Assembly: GCA_022820365.1 (NCBI GenBank) | Contig: JAJEFO010000043.1 | Coordinates: 62,001-126,000, forward strand | Source of the DNA: Silicimonas sp. | GTDB lineage: Bacteria; Pseudomonadota; Alphaproteobacteria; Rhodobacterales; Rhodobacteraceae | Length of the DNA stretch: 64,000 nt | Direction: 5' to 3' | In this document: positions 18,387-28,693 of the stretch, piece by piece | Layout of the letters: each line of letters opens with the position of its first letter | How positions within the stretch are numbered: position 1 is the stretch's first letter | Program-made: the position numbers and the translations under genes | Notes under the pieces: generated by a model | The model's database searches: none | The model's input: the letters and a program-made list of their open reading frames with translations, nothing else | What the model was told of the DNA's origin: nothing

Positions 18387-18721
18387 TTCTGGAGCACCGA
18401 ACCTACACGTTTCGGCCGGGCACGGTCGATGAATGGTTGGAAAATTACAGGACGAAGGGGCTGCCCGTTCAGAGGCGTCACCTGAACCGTTTCGTCGGGC
18501 TCTATGTTTCGGAGATCGGCAGTCTGCACACCACCGTTCTGATGTGGGCCTACGATAGCCTTGCCGATCGGGAGATGCGTCGGGCCGCAATGTACGCAGA
18601 CCCCGACTGGCAGGCCTTCATTTCGGAGATCTGGTCCATGGACGCAATCCAGAAGCAGGACGTGATGATCATGAATCCTGCCCCGTATTCGCCCGGTGTC
18701 GAGTTGTCCGCCGAATGCTGA
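18383..18721 (+). CDS. NIPSNAP-family protein
   Basis: MILEHRTYTFRPGTVDEWLENYRTKGLPVQ..LGLYVSEIG-like NIPSNAP pattern; ATGA overlap with the GMC gene. Confidence 0.75.
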   Translation: MILEHRTYTFRPGTVDEWLENYRTKGLPVQRRHLNRFVGLYVSEIGSLHTTVLMWAYDSLADREMRRAAMYADPDWQAFISEIWSMDAIQKQDVMIMNPAPYSPGVELSAEC

Positions 18722-18791
18722 AGAAACGCGCGGAAACGACGATGAGGTCGGAGCACAAGTCGGTCAACAACCCAGTCAGGAGGAACATACA

Positions 18792-19856
18792 ATGCAAATC
18801 AAACCAGCTCATGGATCGAAGCAAGTCCAGTTGACCACAAGTCGCCGCCGTTTCATGCAGGGTAGCGCGGGGGCAGCCATGCTGGCATCCGGCCTGATAC
18901 CAGCCACGGCCGGAGCGGCCTCTGGTCTGGTCGCGTTGGTCCACACGCAGGCTGCCGGAGATGCGGGCCCAGTGGATTCGATGATCTCCAAACTGAAACT
19001 GTTGGCAGACGAACAGGGTTTTCAGTATCGAACCATCTACGCTCAAGACCCGGCAACATACGAGACCATTTTCAGGACTCTCGGAGATGCGGGTGCAAGC
19101 GTTGTCGTGTCGACATTCAACGAGGTTACAGAACCCTTTCAGGCTGTAGCGCCACACTATCCGGAGACGAAATGGGTTCAGCTCTTCGGTGACCCGATGG
19201 ATCCGCCAATTTCCAATGTCGTTACGGTCTCCTACGACTACTACCTCGGGTGCTACTTGTCCGGCATCTTTGGCGCCAAGGTCAGCGAGGCGGGAAAAAT
19301 CGGCTTTATCGGGGGAATCTCGATTCCGCCACTCAATGCTGACTTCAACGCGCTCAAGGCAGGAGTGCAGTCGGTTAACCCGGACGCCACGGTCACGGCT
19401 GCTTTCGCCGGTTCGTTCCAGGATCCGGCGAAAGGCCAGGAAATCGCAACACAGATGTTCAGCGATGGCATCGACTACATTCAGACCGACGCGGCCGCGA
19501 CCGATTTCGGGATAATCGCTGCGGCCAACGAAGTTGAAGGACGGATGGTCAGCGCGTTGGACCCGGCCCAATATTCGCACGGACCAACGTCGGTCATCAG
19601 CATTGTTGGCCTCGATTTCGGGGTATCGCTGTACAGCGAAGTATCGAGTGCCCTTGGCGATGCCTGGGCAGGCGGAACCCATGTCAACACCGGGCTCGGA
19701 ACCGGCGTTATCGAATTCATTCGCTCGCCGCTCTATGCCGACCAGGGACCGGACGATATCAACGCCAGATCTGACGCAGCCTGGTCGGCCGTACAGGCGG
19801 CGCGGGCGGCCATTCTCGACGGTTCGCTTACGGTACCTTTCAATACCGAACTCTGA
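18792..19856 (+). CDS. BMP-family ABC transporter substrate-binding protein (TAT signal)
   Basis: SRRRFMQGSAGAAMLASGLIPATAGA Tat-like signal; BMP/Med-type body (GKIGFIGGISIPPLNADFNALKAGVQSVNPD). Confidence 0.85.
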   Translation: MQIKPAHGSKQVQLTTSRRRFMQGSAGAAMLASGLIPATAGAASGLVALVHTQAAGDAGPVDSMISKLKLLADEQGFQYRTIYAQDPATYETIFRTLGDAGASVVVSTFNEVTEPFQAVAPHYPETKWVQLFGDPMDPPISNVVTVSYDYYLGCYLSGIFGAKVSEAGKIGFIGGISIPPLNADFNALKAGVQSVNPDATVTAAFAGSFQDPAKGQEIATQMFSDGIDYIQTDAAATDFGIIAAANEVEGRMVSALDPAQYSHGPTSVISIVGLDFGVSLYSEVSSALGDAWAGGTHVNTGLGTGVIEFIRSPLYADQGPDDINARSDAAWSAVQAARAAILDGSLTVPFNTEL

Positions 19857-19863
19857 ATGCAAC

Positions 19864-19893
19864 GGAACCGGGCCGTCCAAACGGCCCGGTTCC
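19864..19893. other. Intergenic perfect hairpin (13-bp stem, 4-nt loop) after BMP SBP gene
   Basis: GGAACCGGGCCGT-ccaa-ACGGCCCGGTTCC. Confidence 0.8.
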
Positions 19894-19919
19894 CGCTGGT
19901 CACTTGTCGTGGTTGGAAA

Positions 19920-21503
19920 ATGATGCATCGATCTTTCGTGCCTGCGCTGAGTTGCAGCGGTGTTACTGTCCAATATGGTCCGGTGACCGCAATTGCAGGT
20001 CTTTCGATCGAATTTGCGCCCGACTTGATCCACGCTGTCGTTGGGCAGAACGGTGCCGGGAAAACAACCTTTGCGCGCGTAGCGGCCGGCCTTGTGAGAC
20101 CTGAACAAGGGCAAATCTCCGTGAACGGGCGCCCTCTGCCGACGGGTAGCGTTCCAAATGCGCGGGCTGCCGGCGTCGAGCTCGTACACCAGAGTTTCGC
20201 TCTGCCACCTTCCTTTACAATCGCAGAGGCAATGGAGTTTGGCTCGACGCGACCCGGAGGAATTTTCTCGGGGCGGAGTCTCGCTCGGCGCTGGAAGTCG
20301 CACCTTCGGAGCCTCGATATCACTGCGGATCCGAACAGCCGCATTCGTGACCTCCCGATCGAGATCCAGCAGGGGGTCGAGATCGCCCGTGCACTGGTGA
20401 CGGAATCGAAACTTCTGATTCTCGATGAACCGACGGCCGTGCTTTCGCCCTCCGGGATCGATCTCCTGTTCGATCGGATTCGGAGGCTGAAATCAATGGG
20501 TGTAACGGTCGTCTTGATCCTTCACAAGATTCGCGAAGTCCTGGCCGTCGCCGATACGGTGACGGTGCTGCGGGGTGGGAAGCATGTCGCCGGCCCGCTG
20601 CCGTGCACGGAACTCGAAAGCGCAAGCCTCGCGCGCTTGATCATTGGTGATGGCACAACGGTGCGGGAGGGCGGCGACATCAAGGCGTTGACGGGTGCCG
20701 ACGCACCGGAGTCTTTCGAGCGTACGGCCGTGCCCGTGACTGAAACACCAGCCCGGACAACAGCGCCGCTTCTGGAAATCCGGGCGGTCTCGACAGCACC
20801 CGATTCCGAGGGGCCGCCGCTCTCTCAGATCGATGTCACGCTGCAGCCCGGCGAAATCCTCGGAGTCGCGGGCGTCGAGGGCAACGGTCAGCGCACACTT
20901 GTGCGGGCGATTGCCGGCCACGCGGACCTGATCTCGGGTACGATACTGTTCTCAGGGGTCGACGTCACACGGGAAAACCTGACCGAGCGTCGGCGCCAAG
21001 GGTTGAGAATTATCCCGTTCGAACGCAATACCGAAGGGCTGAGCCTGACCAGTTCGCTCTGGGAAAACTGGAGTTCAGGTGCGCTGCTGCAAGGATCGCT
21101 GTTGCGGTACGTCCGACCGGCGCAAATGCGGGCATCGTGCGACACGACACTTTCGCGCTGGGATGTCCTCTATCACGATTGCCGCCAGTCGGCCGGTTCC
21201 CTGTCGGGCGGCAATGCTCAAAAGCTGATCCTGGCGCGCGAGATTGACGATGAGGCCCGGCTAATTGTTGCCGCGCAACCAGGCCGCGGCCTGGACGTCG
21301 GCGCAACAGCCTTTGTCTGGGATGCGCTACGTTCCGCCCGAGATCGTGGATGTGGAGTGCTGTTGATCTCCTCCGACCTCGATGAGTTGTTTGACATCAG
21401 TGATCGTGTCCTTGTGATGCTTTCCGGCAGGTCCGTAGGGGAGCATTCTGCGCCCTACGATTTGCAGGCCATCGGGGCGGCCATGACCGGTGCGAACCAA
21501 TGA
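19920..21503 (+). CDS. Sugar/nucleoside-type ABC transporter ATP-binding protein (two ATPase domains)
   Basis: GQNGAGKTTFARVAAGL, LLILDEPTAVLSP; second half GGNAQKLILAREI. Confidence 0.88.
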   Translation: MMHRSFVPALSCSGVTVQYGPVTAIAGLSIEFAPDLIHAVVGQNGAGKTTFARVAAGLVRPEQGQISVNGRPLPTGSVPNARAAGVELVHQSFALPPSFTIAEAMEFGSTRPGGIFSGRSLARRWKSHLRSLDITADPNSRIRDLPIEIQQGVEIARALVTESKLLILDEPTAVLSPSGIDLLFDRIRRLKSMGVTVVLILHKIREVLAVADTVTVLRGGKHVAGPLPCTELESASLARLIIGDGTTVREGGDIKALTGADAPESFERTAVPVTETPARTTAPLLEIRAVSTAPDSEGPPLSQIDVTLQPGEILGVAGVEGNGQRTLVRAIAGHADLISGTILFSGVDVTRENLTERRRQGLRIIPFERNTEGLSLTSSLWENWSSGALLQGSLLRYVRPAQMRASCDTTLSRWDVLYHDCRQSAGSLSGGNAQKLILAREIDDEARLIVAAQPGRGLDVGATAFVWDALRSARDRGCGVLLISSDLDELFDISDRVLVMLSGRSVGEHSAPYDLQAIGAAMTGANQ

Positions 21504-22540
21504 GCGGGCAATTGACGTCAGTCTTGCGCAGTCTGGTTTTCGTGCTCTTTGCATTGCTGCTCTGCTCCGCAATTTTCCAGACTTCCGGGTTCTCGGCAGT
21601 ACAGGTCCTGAACAGCATTGCCGAGGGTGCATTCCTGAGACCCAACGCGGCCGCGCAGAGCCTGCGATGGGGTCTGCCTCTGTTCATCACGGCCGTCGGC
21701 GTCGCCATCAGCTTTCGCGCAGGTTACTTCAACATTGGGGCACAAGGGCAATTCTATATCGGCTCGATAGCCGCTGCCATTTGCGCTGAAGCGCTGACAG
21801 GTGCACCACCGATCTTTGTCATTCCTGCGTGTTTCATCGCCGGAATGGCCGGAGGTGCTTTCTGGGCTCTATGGCCCGGTCTCTTGCGTATCAGGTCGGG
21901 AACGGACGAGGTCATCACCACCTTGATGGGCAATTTTCTCGCGAGCCTGTTATTGATCTACGTCACGTCTGGACCGCTCAAGGACCCGTCGGGTTCTGGA
22001 CAGCAGGCATCCAGCCGTCCGCTTGATTCTTCCTACCGCATCTCGGATTCGCTCGGGGTCTCACCTGTCATCGTGACTACGGCCCTTGTCACGGGCGTGG
22101 CCATGTGGCTGCTGGTCAATCGCTCCGCCTTCGGCGTTCTTGCTGGTCTCGCGGGGCGCAACGGTCAGATGATACGCTGGCTCGGTACGAAACAGTGGCA
22201 ACTCGGCCTTGCGAGTTTCTTGATCAGCGGTGCCTTGGCGGGGCTGGCAGGGACTCTGGAATTCATGGGACCGAACGGCCGAATATCCAGTGGCTTTCTC
22301 CCTGCGCACGGGTTCACCGCCATACTGATTGCCCTGGTTGCGAATACATCGGTGATTGGAACGGCCGTTGCCTCGCTCTTTTTTGGTGGATTGGCCTCGG
22401 CTGCGCTCTACCTGCCGATAATGGTCGGGCTGCCGGCTTCGGCCATCGACATCATCAACGCGGCCATAGCGCTGTTTATCACGGCGAAATCAGCCTTCGT
22501 GGATCGGTTGCTTCGGGTTGGGAGGCGCGACCATGGATGA
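21500..22540 (+). CDS. Nucleoside-type ABC transporter permease (BMP-associated)
   Basis: Hydrophobic; ISFRAGYFNIGAQGQFYIGSIAAAIC; follows ATPase with ATGA overlap. Confidence 0.88.
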   Translation: MSGQLTSVLRSLVFVLFALLLCSAIFQTSGFSAVQVLNSIAEGAFLRPNAAAQSLRWGLPLFITAVGVAISFRAGYFNIGAQGQFYIGSIAAAICAEALTGAPPIFVIPACFIAGMAGGAFWALWPGLLRIRSGTDEVITTLMGNFLASLLLIYVTSGPLKDPSGSGQQASSRPLDSSYRISDSLGVSPVIVTTALVTGVAMWLLVNRSAFGVLAGLAGRNGQMIRWLGTKQWQLGLASFLISGALAGLAGTLEFMGPNGRISSGFLPAHGFTAILIALVANTSVIGTAVASLFFGGLASAALYLPIMVGLPASAIDIINAAIALFITAKSAFVDRLLRVGRRDHG

Positions 22541-23426
22541 AATGATCATTGCCATCCTGCGGTCCAGCACCCCCTTGATCTACGTCACATTGGCGGGCGT
22601 CCTGGCTCAACGGACCGGAATCTGGAACCTTGGTCTTGAAGGTCTGATGATCATCGGTGCCTGCGCCACGGTTCTGGGGATCGCGATAACAGGGTCGTTC
22701 CTGCAGGGATTCCTCCTGGCCGTTGGCCTCTGTGTGGCAGCATCGGTTCTGCTTTGGTTCGTCATCGAACGCCTCAAGGCCAACCAGATAATTGCGGGCC
22801 TCGGGTTGACCGGGTTGGGACTCGGAGGGACCGCCTTTGCAGTCGAGGCCTATATGGGAAGTCAGGTCGCGGTAACGGTCTCGTCTGGTGCTCCCAAGGC
22901 CGGTCCGGTCCTGGGCGCATTTGGCGTACTCTCGATCTTTGTGCTACTGATGCCGGTTGTCGTGCTCGGTCTCTGGGTCCTGTTGAAGTGCACCCGCTTC
23001 GGCTTGCAGTTGGCCGCCTGCGGCGAACATGCGTTTGCGGCCCGAAGCGTCGGTGCCGACCCATCCCGCATAAGACTGATTGCTCTGGCTGCCGGGGGTG
23101 TGCTGTGCGCCGCCGGCGGTGCTGAATTGGCCACCGGCAGCCTGCAGTTATTCGCTCAGAATATGACGGCAGGCCGAGGATTCATGGCGTTTGCTGCCGT
23201 GATCTTTGGTGCGGGACACCCTGTCTGGTCGACATTTGCGGCGTTGTTCTTTGCCGTTGCCGGCGTTCTTGGCATTCGCGTTCAGTTGACTTTCGGCGAC
23301 AATATTCCTCATGGCCTGCTTCAGACCTTGCCCTATCTCGCGACAATTCTGGGCGTGTGGGTCAGCGGGAAATTGCGTGGCGGAGCCAAGGCAGCGACCC
23401 TTACCGAAGAACAGAGTGATGTCTGA
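22533..23426 (+). CDS. Nucleoside-type ABC transporter permease
   Basis: STPLIYVTLAGVLAQRTGIWNLGLEGLMIIGA motif of BMP-type permeases. Confidence 0.88.
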   Translation: MDEMIIAILRSSTPLIYVTLAGVLAQRTGIWNLGLEGLMIIGACATVLGIAITGSFLQGFLLAVGLCVAASVLLWFVIERLKANQIIAGLGLTGLGLGGTAFAVEAYMGSQVAVTVSSGAPKAGPVLGAFGVLSIFVLLMPVVVLGLWVLLKCTRFGLQLAACGEHAFAARSVGADPSRIRLIALAAGGVLCAAGGAELATGSLQLFAQNMTAGRGFMAFAAVIFGAGHPVWSTFAALFFAVAGVLGIRVQLTFGDNIPHGLLQTLPYLATILGVWVSGKLRGGAKAATLTEEQSDV

Positions 23427-24999
23427 GTCGAACACCGCCAGGCACGCGACACTTGTTCGGGGCGCAATGATTCTGGCGATGGGTGGCGGCAGCTTCGACA
23501 GCCCTTTCGTCGGCGACATTCTGATCGAGGGCAACAGGATTTCGGCGATTGACACGAACCTTGAAACACCGGTAGGAGCCGCCGTCATTGATGGTTCCGG
23601 CAAGCTGGTCATGCCGGGCCTGGTGAATGCACACACACACTCCAGCGAAACGTTTTTTCGGGGACGTTACGAGCGCCTGCCACTCGAACTCTGGCTGCTC
23701 TACGCCTATCCGTTGCTGATGGGGCCACCGTTGTCGCCTCGACTGGTCTATCTGCGGTCGCTGCTGCTTGCCATGGAATCGCTGAAAAACGGTGTGACGT
23801 TGATGTGCGATGACTTCTTTGATCCACCACGTCACGATCATGACCGACTGGCGATGGTGTTCCGTGCTTACGAGGATATTGGCATCCGCGCCAATGTTGC
23901 GAGCGCGGTCATGAATGTCCACCCGTTGGACGCGTTGCCATATGCGCGCGAAATCCTGCCGGCCGAGGTGCAGGCGCAACTGGATTTCGGGCCGATGATT
24001 GCCGCTGACGCCTATGTCGAATATTGCGAGGAAGCATTTTCCCGCTTCCATGATGATAACGGAAGATTGCGCTTCATGGTGGCGCCGTCGGCTCCACAAC
24101 GCTGTACGCCGGATCTGTTGCAAGCCTGCAGCGACCTTGCACGCGAACGGCACGTCCCATTCCACACCCATGTTCTGGAAACCAAGACCCAAGCTGTGAC
24201 CGGGCACGAGTTCCATGGCACGAGCCTCGTCCGTTACATGCACGACCTCGGAATCCTGATCCGAAACGTCACGATCGCCCATGCGGTCTGGGTCGATGAC
24301 GCGGACATCGATCTCATTGGAGAGTCGGGATGCGCCGTCGCGCACAACGCCATCTCGAACTTGAAGCTTGGCGCGGGCATTGCGCCGGTCCGGCGCCTGA
24401 TGGACGCAGGAGCCGTGCTCGCCCTGGGCACGGATGGAGTTTGCTCGAATGACTCCGCCCGAATCTTTGATGTCATGCGCGTTGCAGCGCTTGTTCAGAG
24501 CGCCACGGGGCCAGATTTCAGCCGGTGGTTGACGGCATCAGAAATCCTCACGGCTGCAACGGTCGGCGGCGCGCGCTCGGCCGGTCTCGGCGATGTGACC
24601 GGATCACTCGAACCGGGAAAGTGCGCTGACCTGATCATGCTGCGGATGGATGAACTGGCCTTCACGCCATTGAACGACCTTTGCAAGCATCTGGTCTATT
24701 GCGAGAATGGAAGTTCGATCGACCGCGTAATCGTTGACGGCGTGACAGTCGTGGAACACGGCCGCTTGACGCAGATTGACGAGCAGGCAGTCCTGGCCGA
24801 AATTCGCGCGGCGATGCCGGAGTATCTCGAGGCCCATTCCCAGATCGAAGAGCGAAACAGCGTCTTTTTTCCACATATTGAGAAACTGCATGAGCGGGCA
24901 TCCAGACAAGATGTCCAGATGTACCGCTACGGTGGCGACGACGATTCAGGCGTCTTGGCCTCGGGGACGTTAAATTTCGGCGGTGCAGGATGCGCGTGA
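23419..24999 (+). CDS. Amidohydrolase family protein (TRZ/ATZ, cytosine-deaminase-like)
   Basis: VMPGLVNAHTHSSETFFRG, HVPFHTHVLET, AHAVWVDDADIDLIGESGCAVAHNAISNLKLGAGIAP, LGTDGVCSNDSARIFD. Confidence 0.88.
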   Translation: MSESNTARHATLVRGAMILAMGGGSFDSPFVGDILIEGNRISAIDTNLETPVGAAVIDGSGKLVMPGLVNAHTHSSETFFRGRYERLPLELWLLYAYPLLMGPPLSPRLVYLRSLLLAMESLKNGVTLMCDDFFDPPRHDHDRLAMVFRAYEDIGIRANVASAVMNVHPLDALPYAREILPAEVQAQLDFGPMIAADAYVEYCEEAFSRFHDDNGRLRFMVAPSAPQRCTPDLLQACSDLARERHVPFHTHVLETKTQAVTGHEFHGTSLVRYMHDLGILIRNVTIAHAVWVDDADIDLIGESGCAVAHNAISNLKLGAGIAPVRRLMDAGAVLALGTDGVCSNDSARIFDVMRVAALVQSATGPDFSRWLTASEILTAATVGGARSAGLGDVTGSLEPGKCADLIMLRMDELAFTPLNDLCKHLVYCENGSSIDRVIVDGVTVVEHGRLTQIDEQAVLAEIRAAMPEYLEAHSQIEERNSVFFPHIEKLHERASRQDVQMYRYGGDDDSGVLASGTLNFGGAGCA

Positions 25000-25059
25000 G
25001 TGAAATTCAGTACATTTTCGTGGAATTTTCCAGGAATTACATACACAACTGACCATCGG

Positions 25060-25385
25060 CTACGAAGACGTTGCACCTTTGTTCTGCCAGCATATTGTGT
25101 GGAGCGGCGCGCCTTCACGGCAGTAGCCATTGGCGGGCTCTTGAGGGCAACGCGCGTGCCAGCGCCGCCGCCCCGGTCCTGGAGGTGATAAAAATAACGG
25201 ACGCCCGTCACGCTGAGCACCGAACCGTCCCGGCTCCAGCGCGTGGTCGGCAGGATCCCGGACATAACCAAGGAGCGGCACGCATCATGCTGCTTGCCGA
25301 GAGCGTGAAGCGCTTCTCCGTTCAGATACGCTTCCACGATTTCCCGCTTCTTGGCTGTGCTGTGGCGTCTATGTCTCTTGCTCAT
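25060..25385 (-). pseudogene. Degraded IS transposase orfA fragment
   Basis: MSKRHRRHSTAKKREIVEAYLNGEALHALGKQHDACRSL resembles IS-type orfA HTH, then loses similarity. SD AGGAGG upstream. Confidence 0.5.
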
Positions 25386-25636
25386 GGGTCCTCCTAAACG
25401 AAGGCCCCAGATGGGGGAATTCCTAAGATCCAAATTGTCCAATCTCAGGGGCGTACTCCAAACAGGGACCGAAGTGTTCACAAAAATACACACATGAATT
25501 CACAAATGCTGGAAGTTCGGCAAACCTGCGAATTCACGTGCTGGCACAAAGGCCTGAGAGCTTGACCTAAAAGTTGAGCGGTCCCCCCAGATGTGGCATT
25601 TCCCCGTTGACTTCCACACCAGACAGGGAGGGCCAC

Positions 25637-25823
25637 ATGGCCTGGAACGAGACCACTCAAGAGCAGTATAGACGACCGATGGACAGATTTGAAACCGATT
25701 TGACGGACGAGGAGTGGGCGGTGATCGCGCCTCTCATTCCGCCTCCCGGCAGGATGGGGCGCCCGCGCGAGCTTGACATGCGGGAGGTCTTCAACGCCGT
25801 CCAGTTCATACTGGGGACGGGAT
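25637..25823 (+). pseudogene. 5' fragment of IS5-family transposase truncated at IS21 left end
   Basis: RFETDLTDEEWAVIAPLIPPPGRMGRPRELDMREVFNAVQFILGTG is an IS5-type N-terminus ending at the IS21 terminus. Confidence 0.75.
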
Positions 25824-25958
25824 TGCAAAATCCTGCGACACTTGACGGAAAATCTTACAACACTTGACGAAAAATCTTACGACACTTGACGGAAAATCCT
25901 GCCGGACTTGACGGAAAATCCTGTGACACTTGACGGCGAATCCTGCGGCACTTGACGG
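25824..25958 (+). repeat. Left-end array: six tandem ~22-bp repeats of IS21 element
   Basis: Units AAAATCYTRCRACACTTGACGG, one of 25 nt and five of 22 nt. Confidence 0.9.
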
Positions 25959-26083
25959 CCGTGGACCGGGTCGTCCGCGAGCGCCAAGAGGGCGGCGGGC
26001 GGCGACGGCTTAGAAACGGATTTCGGCCTTGCGGGCTCTCTCTCGGAACTGCGTCCTCTCTCTTCGGATCGAAGAAAGGATGC

Positions 26084-27688
26084 ATGGGCACGATGAAGAG
26101 AACCGACATGAACAACGTGAAAGACATACTGCGGCAGCGTCACGACCTGGGCCTGTCGCGCGACGACATTGCCGCCGCGATCGGCGTGAGCGCGGGCACG
26201 GTTTCGAACGTGCTCCGTCGGGCGTCGGCTGCGGGGCTGTCCTGCTGGCCGCTTCCGGACGGTCTCGGCGACGCGGCGCTCCGGGAGCGGCTCTACCCGC
26301 CGGCCGAACGCGACAGCGCGCACGTGGAGCCCGATTGGGAGGCGATCGTCAAGGAGTACAGGGCGCCGCCCGGCCGGCGACGTGCCAAGCTGACCCAGCG
26401 GCAGCTCTGGGTCGATTACAGCGAGGAGGCCATGGCGCAGGGCGGCACGGCCTACAGCCAGAGCCGGTTCTGCGCGCTGCTCAAGGAGCGGCTGGCGGGC
26501 CCGAACGCGCGGACGGACATGCGCTTCGACTACGCGCCCGGACTGTACGGGATGTCGGACTTCTCCGGCAAGACGCTGGCCCTGCGCACCGCCACCGGCC
26601 CGGTCGACGTGGAGATCTTCGTCGCGGTCCTGCCGCATTCCGGCCTGACCTACGCCGAGGCGGTGCCGGACCAGAAGGTCCGCCACTGGACGATGGCGCA
26701 CCGCCGCGCGCTGGAATACTTCGGTGGATCGACCTCGCGCTGGATCATCGACAATCTCAAGTCCGGGGTCGTCAAGGCGGACCGCGAGGATCCCCAGCTA
26801 AATCCGAGCTTCCGGGAGCTGGCGAAGCACTACGGCCTGGCGATTCTCCCTGCACACAAGAATCGCCCGAAACACAAGGCCGCGGCGGAATCGGCCGTGA
26901 AAACAGCCCAGTCCCGCATACTGCTGCCGCTGCGGAACGAGACGTTCTTCTCGCTGGGGGAGATGAACGCCGCCATCCGCCGCGGGCTCGACAGGCTCAA
27001 CGACGCGCCGACGGCGAAGGGACCGAGCCGCCGCGCGGCGTTCGAGGCGGGCGAGCGCGCCGCCCTGTCCCCGCTGCCCGAGAACCCGTGGGAGTGGGGC
27101 GACTGGCTGCCCCGCAAGGTGGCGCAGAACGGTCACGTGGCGTACGATCGGAACCACTACTCCGTTCCCGACGGCAACAACGGCCGCGACGTTGCGGTGC
27201 GGGTCGGAGAGCGCATGCTCGAAGTGTTCGCGGAGAAGGGCGGCGAGCGCCTCGCCGTCCATCCTCTCAAGACCGGGCGCCATGAATACGCGACGAACCC
27301 GGACCACATGCCCGACCGCCTCAAGGCCGTGCGCGACATCCGCAGGCCGGACTACGGCGAGATCCTGATCAAGCGGGCGCGCGCCATCGGGGAGAACGCG
27401 CTGGCCTGGGCCGAGCGCTGCATGGCCTCGCGCGACTTCCCGGAGCAGGCCTACACCGCCGTCCAGGGCATGTGCCGCCTTGCCGAAAAGCACGGAAACG
27501 ACCGCGTCGACGCGGCGTGCGCCGAGGCGCTGGACCTCAATCGCCTCGCCTCGGGCTTCCTCCGCGAGCGTCTCGCGAACGGCGGCCCGGCGTCTTCGCC
27601 CCGTCCGGAGGCCGAGGAGACCATACCCGCCCACGCGAATGTTCGCGGGGGATCCTACTACTCGCAAAAGAAGGGAGAGAGACCATGA
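26084..27688 (+). CDS. istA: IS21 family transposase IstA
   Basis: HTH ILRQRHDLGLSRDDIAAAIGVSAGTVSNVL, DDE domain (WIIDNLKSGVVKADREDPQLNPSFRELAKHYGLAILPAHKNRPKHKAAAE). Confidence 0.93.
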   Translation: MGTMKRTDMNNVKDILRQRHDLGLSRDDIAAAIGVSAGTVSNVLRRASAAGLSCWPLPDGLGDAALRERLYPPAERDSAHVEPDWEAIVKEYRAPPGRRRAKLTQRQLWVDYSEEAMAQGGTAYSQSRFCALLKERLAGPNARTDMRFDYAPGLYGMSDFSGKTLALRTATGPVDVEIFVAVLPHSGLTYAEAVPDQKVRHWTMAHRRALEYFGGSTSRWIIDNLKSGVVKADREDPQLNPSFRELAKHYGLAILPAHKNRPKHKAAAESAVKTAQSRILLPLRNETFFSLGEMNAAIRRGLDRLNDAPTAKGPSRRAAFEAGERAALSPLPENPWEWGDWLPRKVAQNGHVAYDRNHYSVPDGNNGRDVAVRVGERMLEVFAEKGGERLAVHPLKTGRHEYATNPDHMPDRLKAVRDIRRPDYGEILIKRARAIGENALAWAERCMASRDFPEQAYTAVQGMCRLAEKHGNDRVDAACAEALDLNRLASGFLRERLANGGPASSPRPEAEETIPAHANVRGGSYYSQKKGERP

Positions 27689-28443
27689 CACTGCGACAAC
27701 CCAATCTGGAACGCATGCTGCAGCTCGGCCTGTCCGGCATGATCGAGGCGCTGGAGGAGCAGCGCGACATCGCCGACATGGAGCAGCTCGGCTTCGACGA
27801 CCGCCTCGCCATGCTGATCGAGCGCGAGGTCGAGCACCGCGACCGGAAGAGCTACCTCAACAACCTGCGCCAGGCCCAGCTGCGGATCCGCGCCGACGTG
27901 CAGGATGTCGACTGCAGCGCGGGCCGCGGCATCGCCCGCAGCACGCTGACCCGGCTCGCCGCGGGCGACTGGATCCGGCAGGGAATCAACCTGATCGCTG
28001 AAGGTCCGACCGGCTCCGGGAAAACATTCCTCGTCTGCGCGCTGGCGCACCAGGCGTGCCGCCAGAAACTGTCCGTGCTCTACCGCCGCGTCCCCGAGCT
28101 GGTCTCTGCGCTCGCCCGTGAGCGGGAGGGCGAGCTTCACGAGCGCCTGATGCGCCGCCTCGCCAAGGTCTCGCTCCTTGTGCTTGACGACTGGGGCCTG
28201 CAGGGCTTCTCCGCCGAGGGCCGTCGGGACCTGCTGGAAATCGTCGAGCAGCGCTACGGGCGCAAGTCCACCGTGATCGCCAGCCAGATTCCGGTGGATC
28301 GCTGGCCTGCGCTGATCGGAGAACCGACGATCGCGGACGCGATCCTCGACCGCATCGTCCACAATGCCTACCGCATCGAGCTGACGGGCGAGTCCCAGCG
28401 CAAGAGGAACGCGCCGCCGCCGCTGGACGGCGGCGGAACTTGA
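27685..28443 (+). CDS. istB: IS21 family helper ATPase IstB
   Basis: LIAEGPTGSGKTFLVCALAHQACR, LLVLDDWGLQGF, SQIPVDRWPALIGEPTIADAILDRIVHNAYRIEL; ATGA overlap with istA. Confidence 0.95.
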   Translation: MTLRQPNLERMLQLGLSGMIEALEEQRDIADMEQLGFDDRLAMLIEREVEHRDRKSYLNNLRQAQLRIRADVQDVDCSAGRGIARSTLTRLAAGDWIRQGINLIAEGPTGSGKTFLVCALAHQACRQKLSVLYRRVPELVSALAREREGELHERLMRRLAKVSLLVLDDWGLQGFSAEGRRDLLEIVEQRYGRKSTVIASQIPVDRWPALIGEPTIADAILDRIVHNAYRIELTGESQRKRNAPPPLDGGGT

Positions 28444-28693
28444 GGGGGGCGCCGCGCCGGCAAGCCGGCGTTCACGGGCGCCTGGCGGCGCCGGGGGAAC
28501 GACCCTGATTCCGGGAACGCGCGGCGGCCTTGCCATGTGGAGGGCGAGCCGCCGCGTTCCGGGTTGATCGAAAGGGACGGCTCGCTTACGCTCGCAAGGG
28601 GCTGGCCTCCGGCCAGCCTGCAAACATCAGCAAGGGGAGAATCAACCCAGGCATCGATGCAGGGAGAGACAGCGCGCTGCGCGCGGATCGCCG

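Noticed and set aside
24927-25493. 188-aa ORF as an intact transposase
   Set aside because: Only about 39 aa resemble an IS orfA; the C-terminal part is antisense to the amidohydrolase 3' end. Reported as a fragment instead.
25824-25958. Tandem 22-bp repeats considered as a CRISPR array
   Set aside because: No spacers between units; matching inverted copies lie at the other end of an istA/istB element, so they are IS21 terminal repeats.
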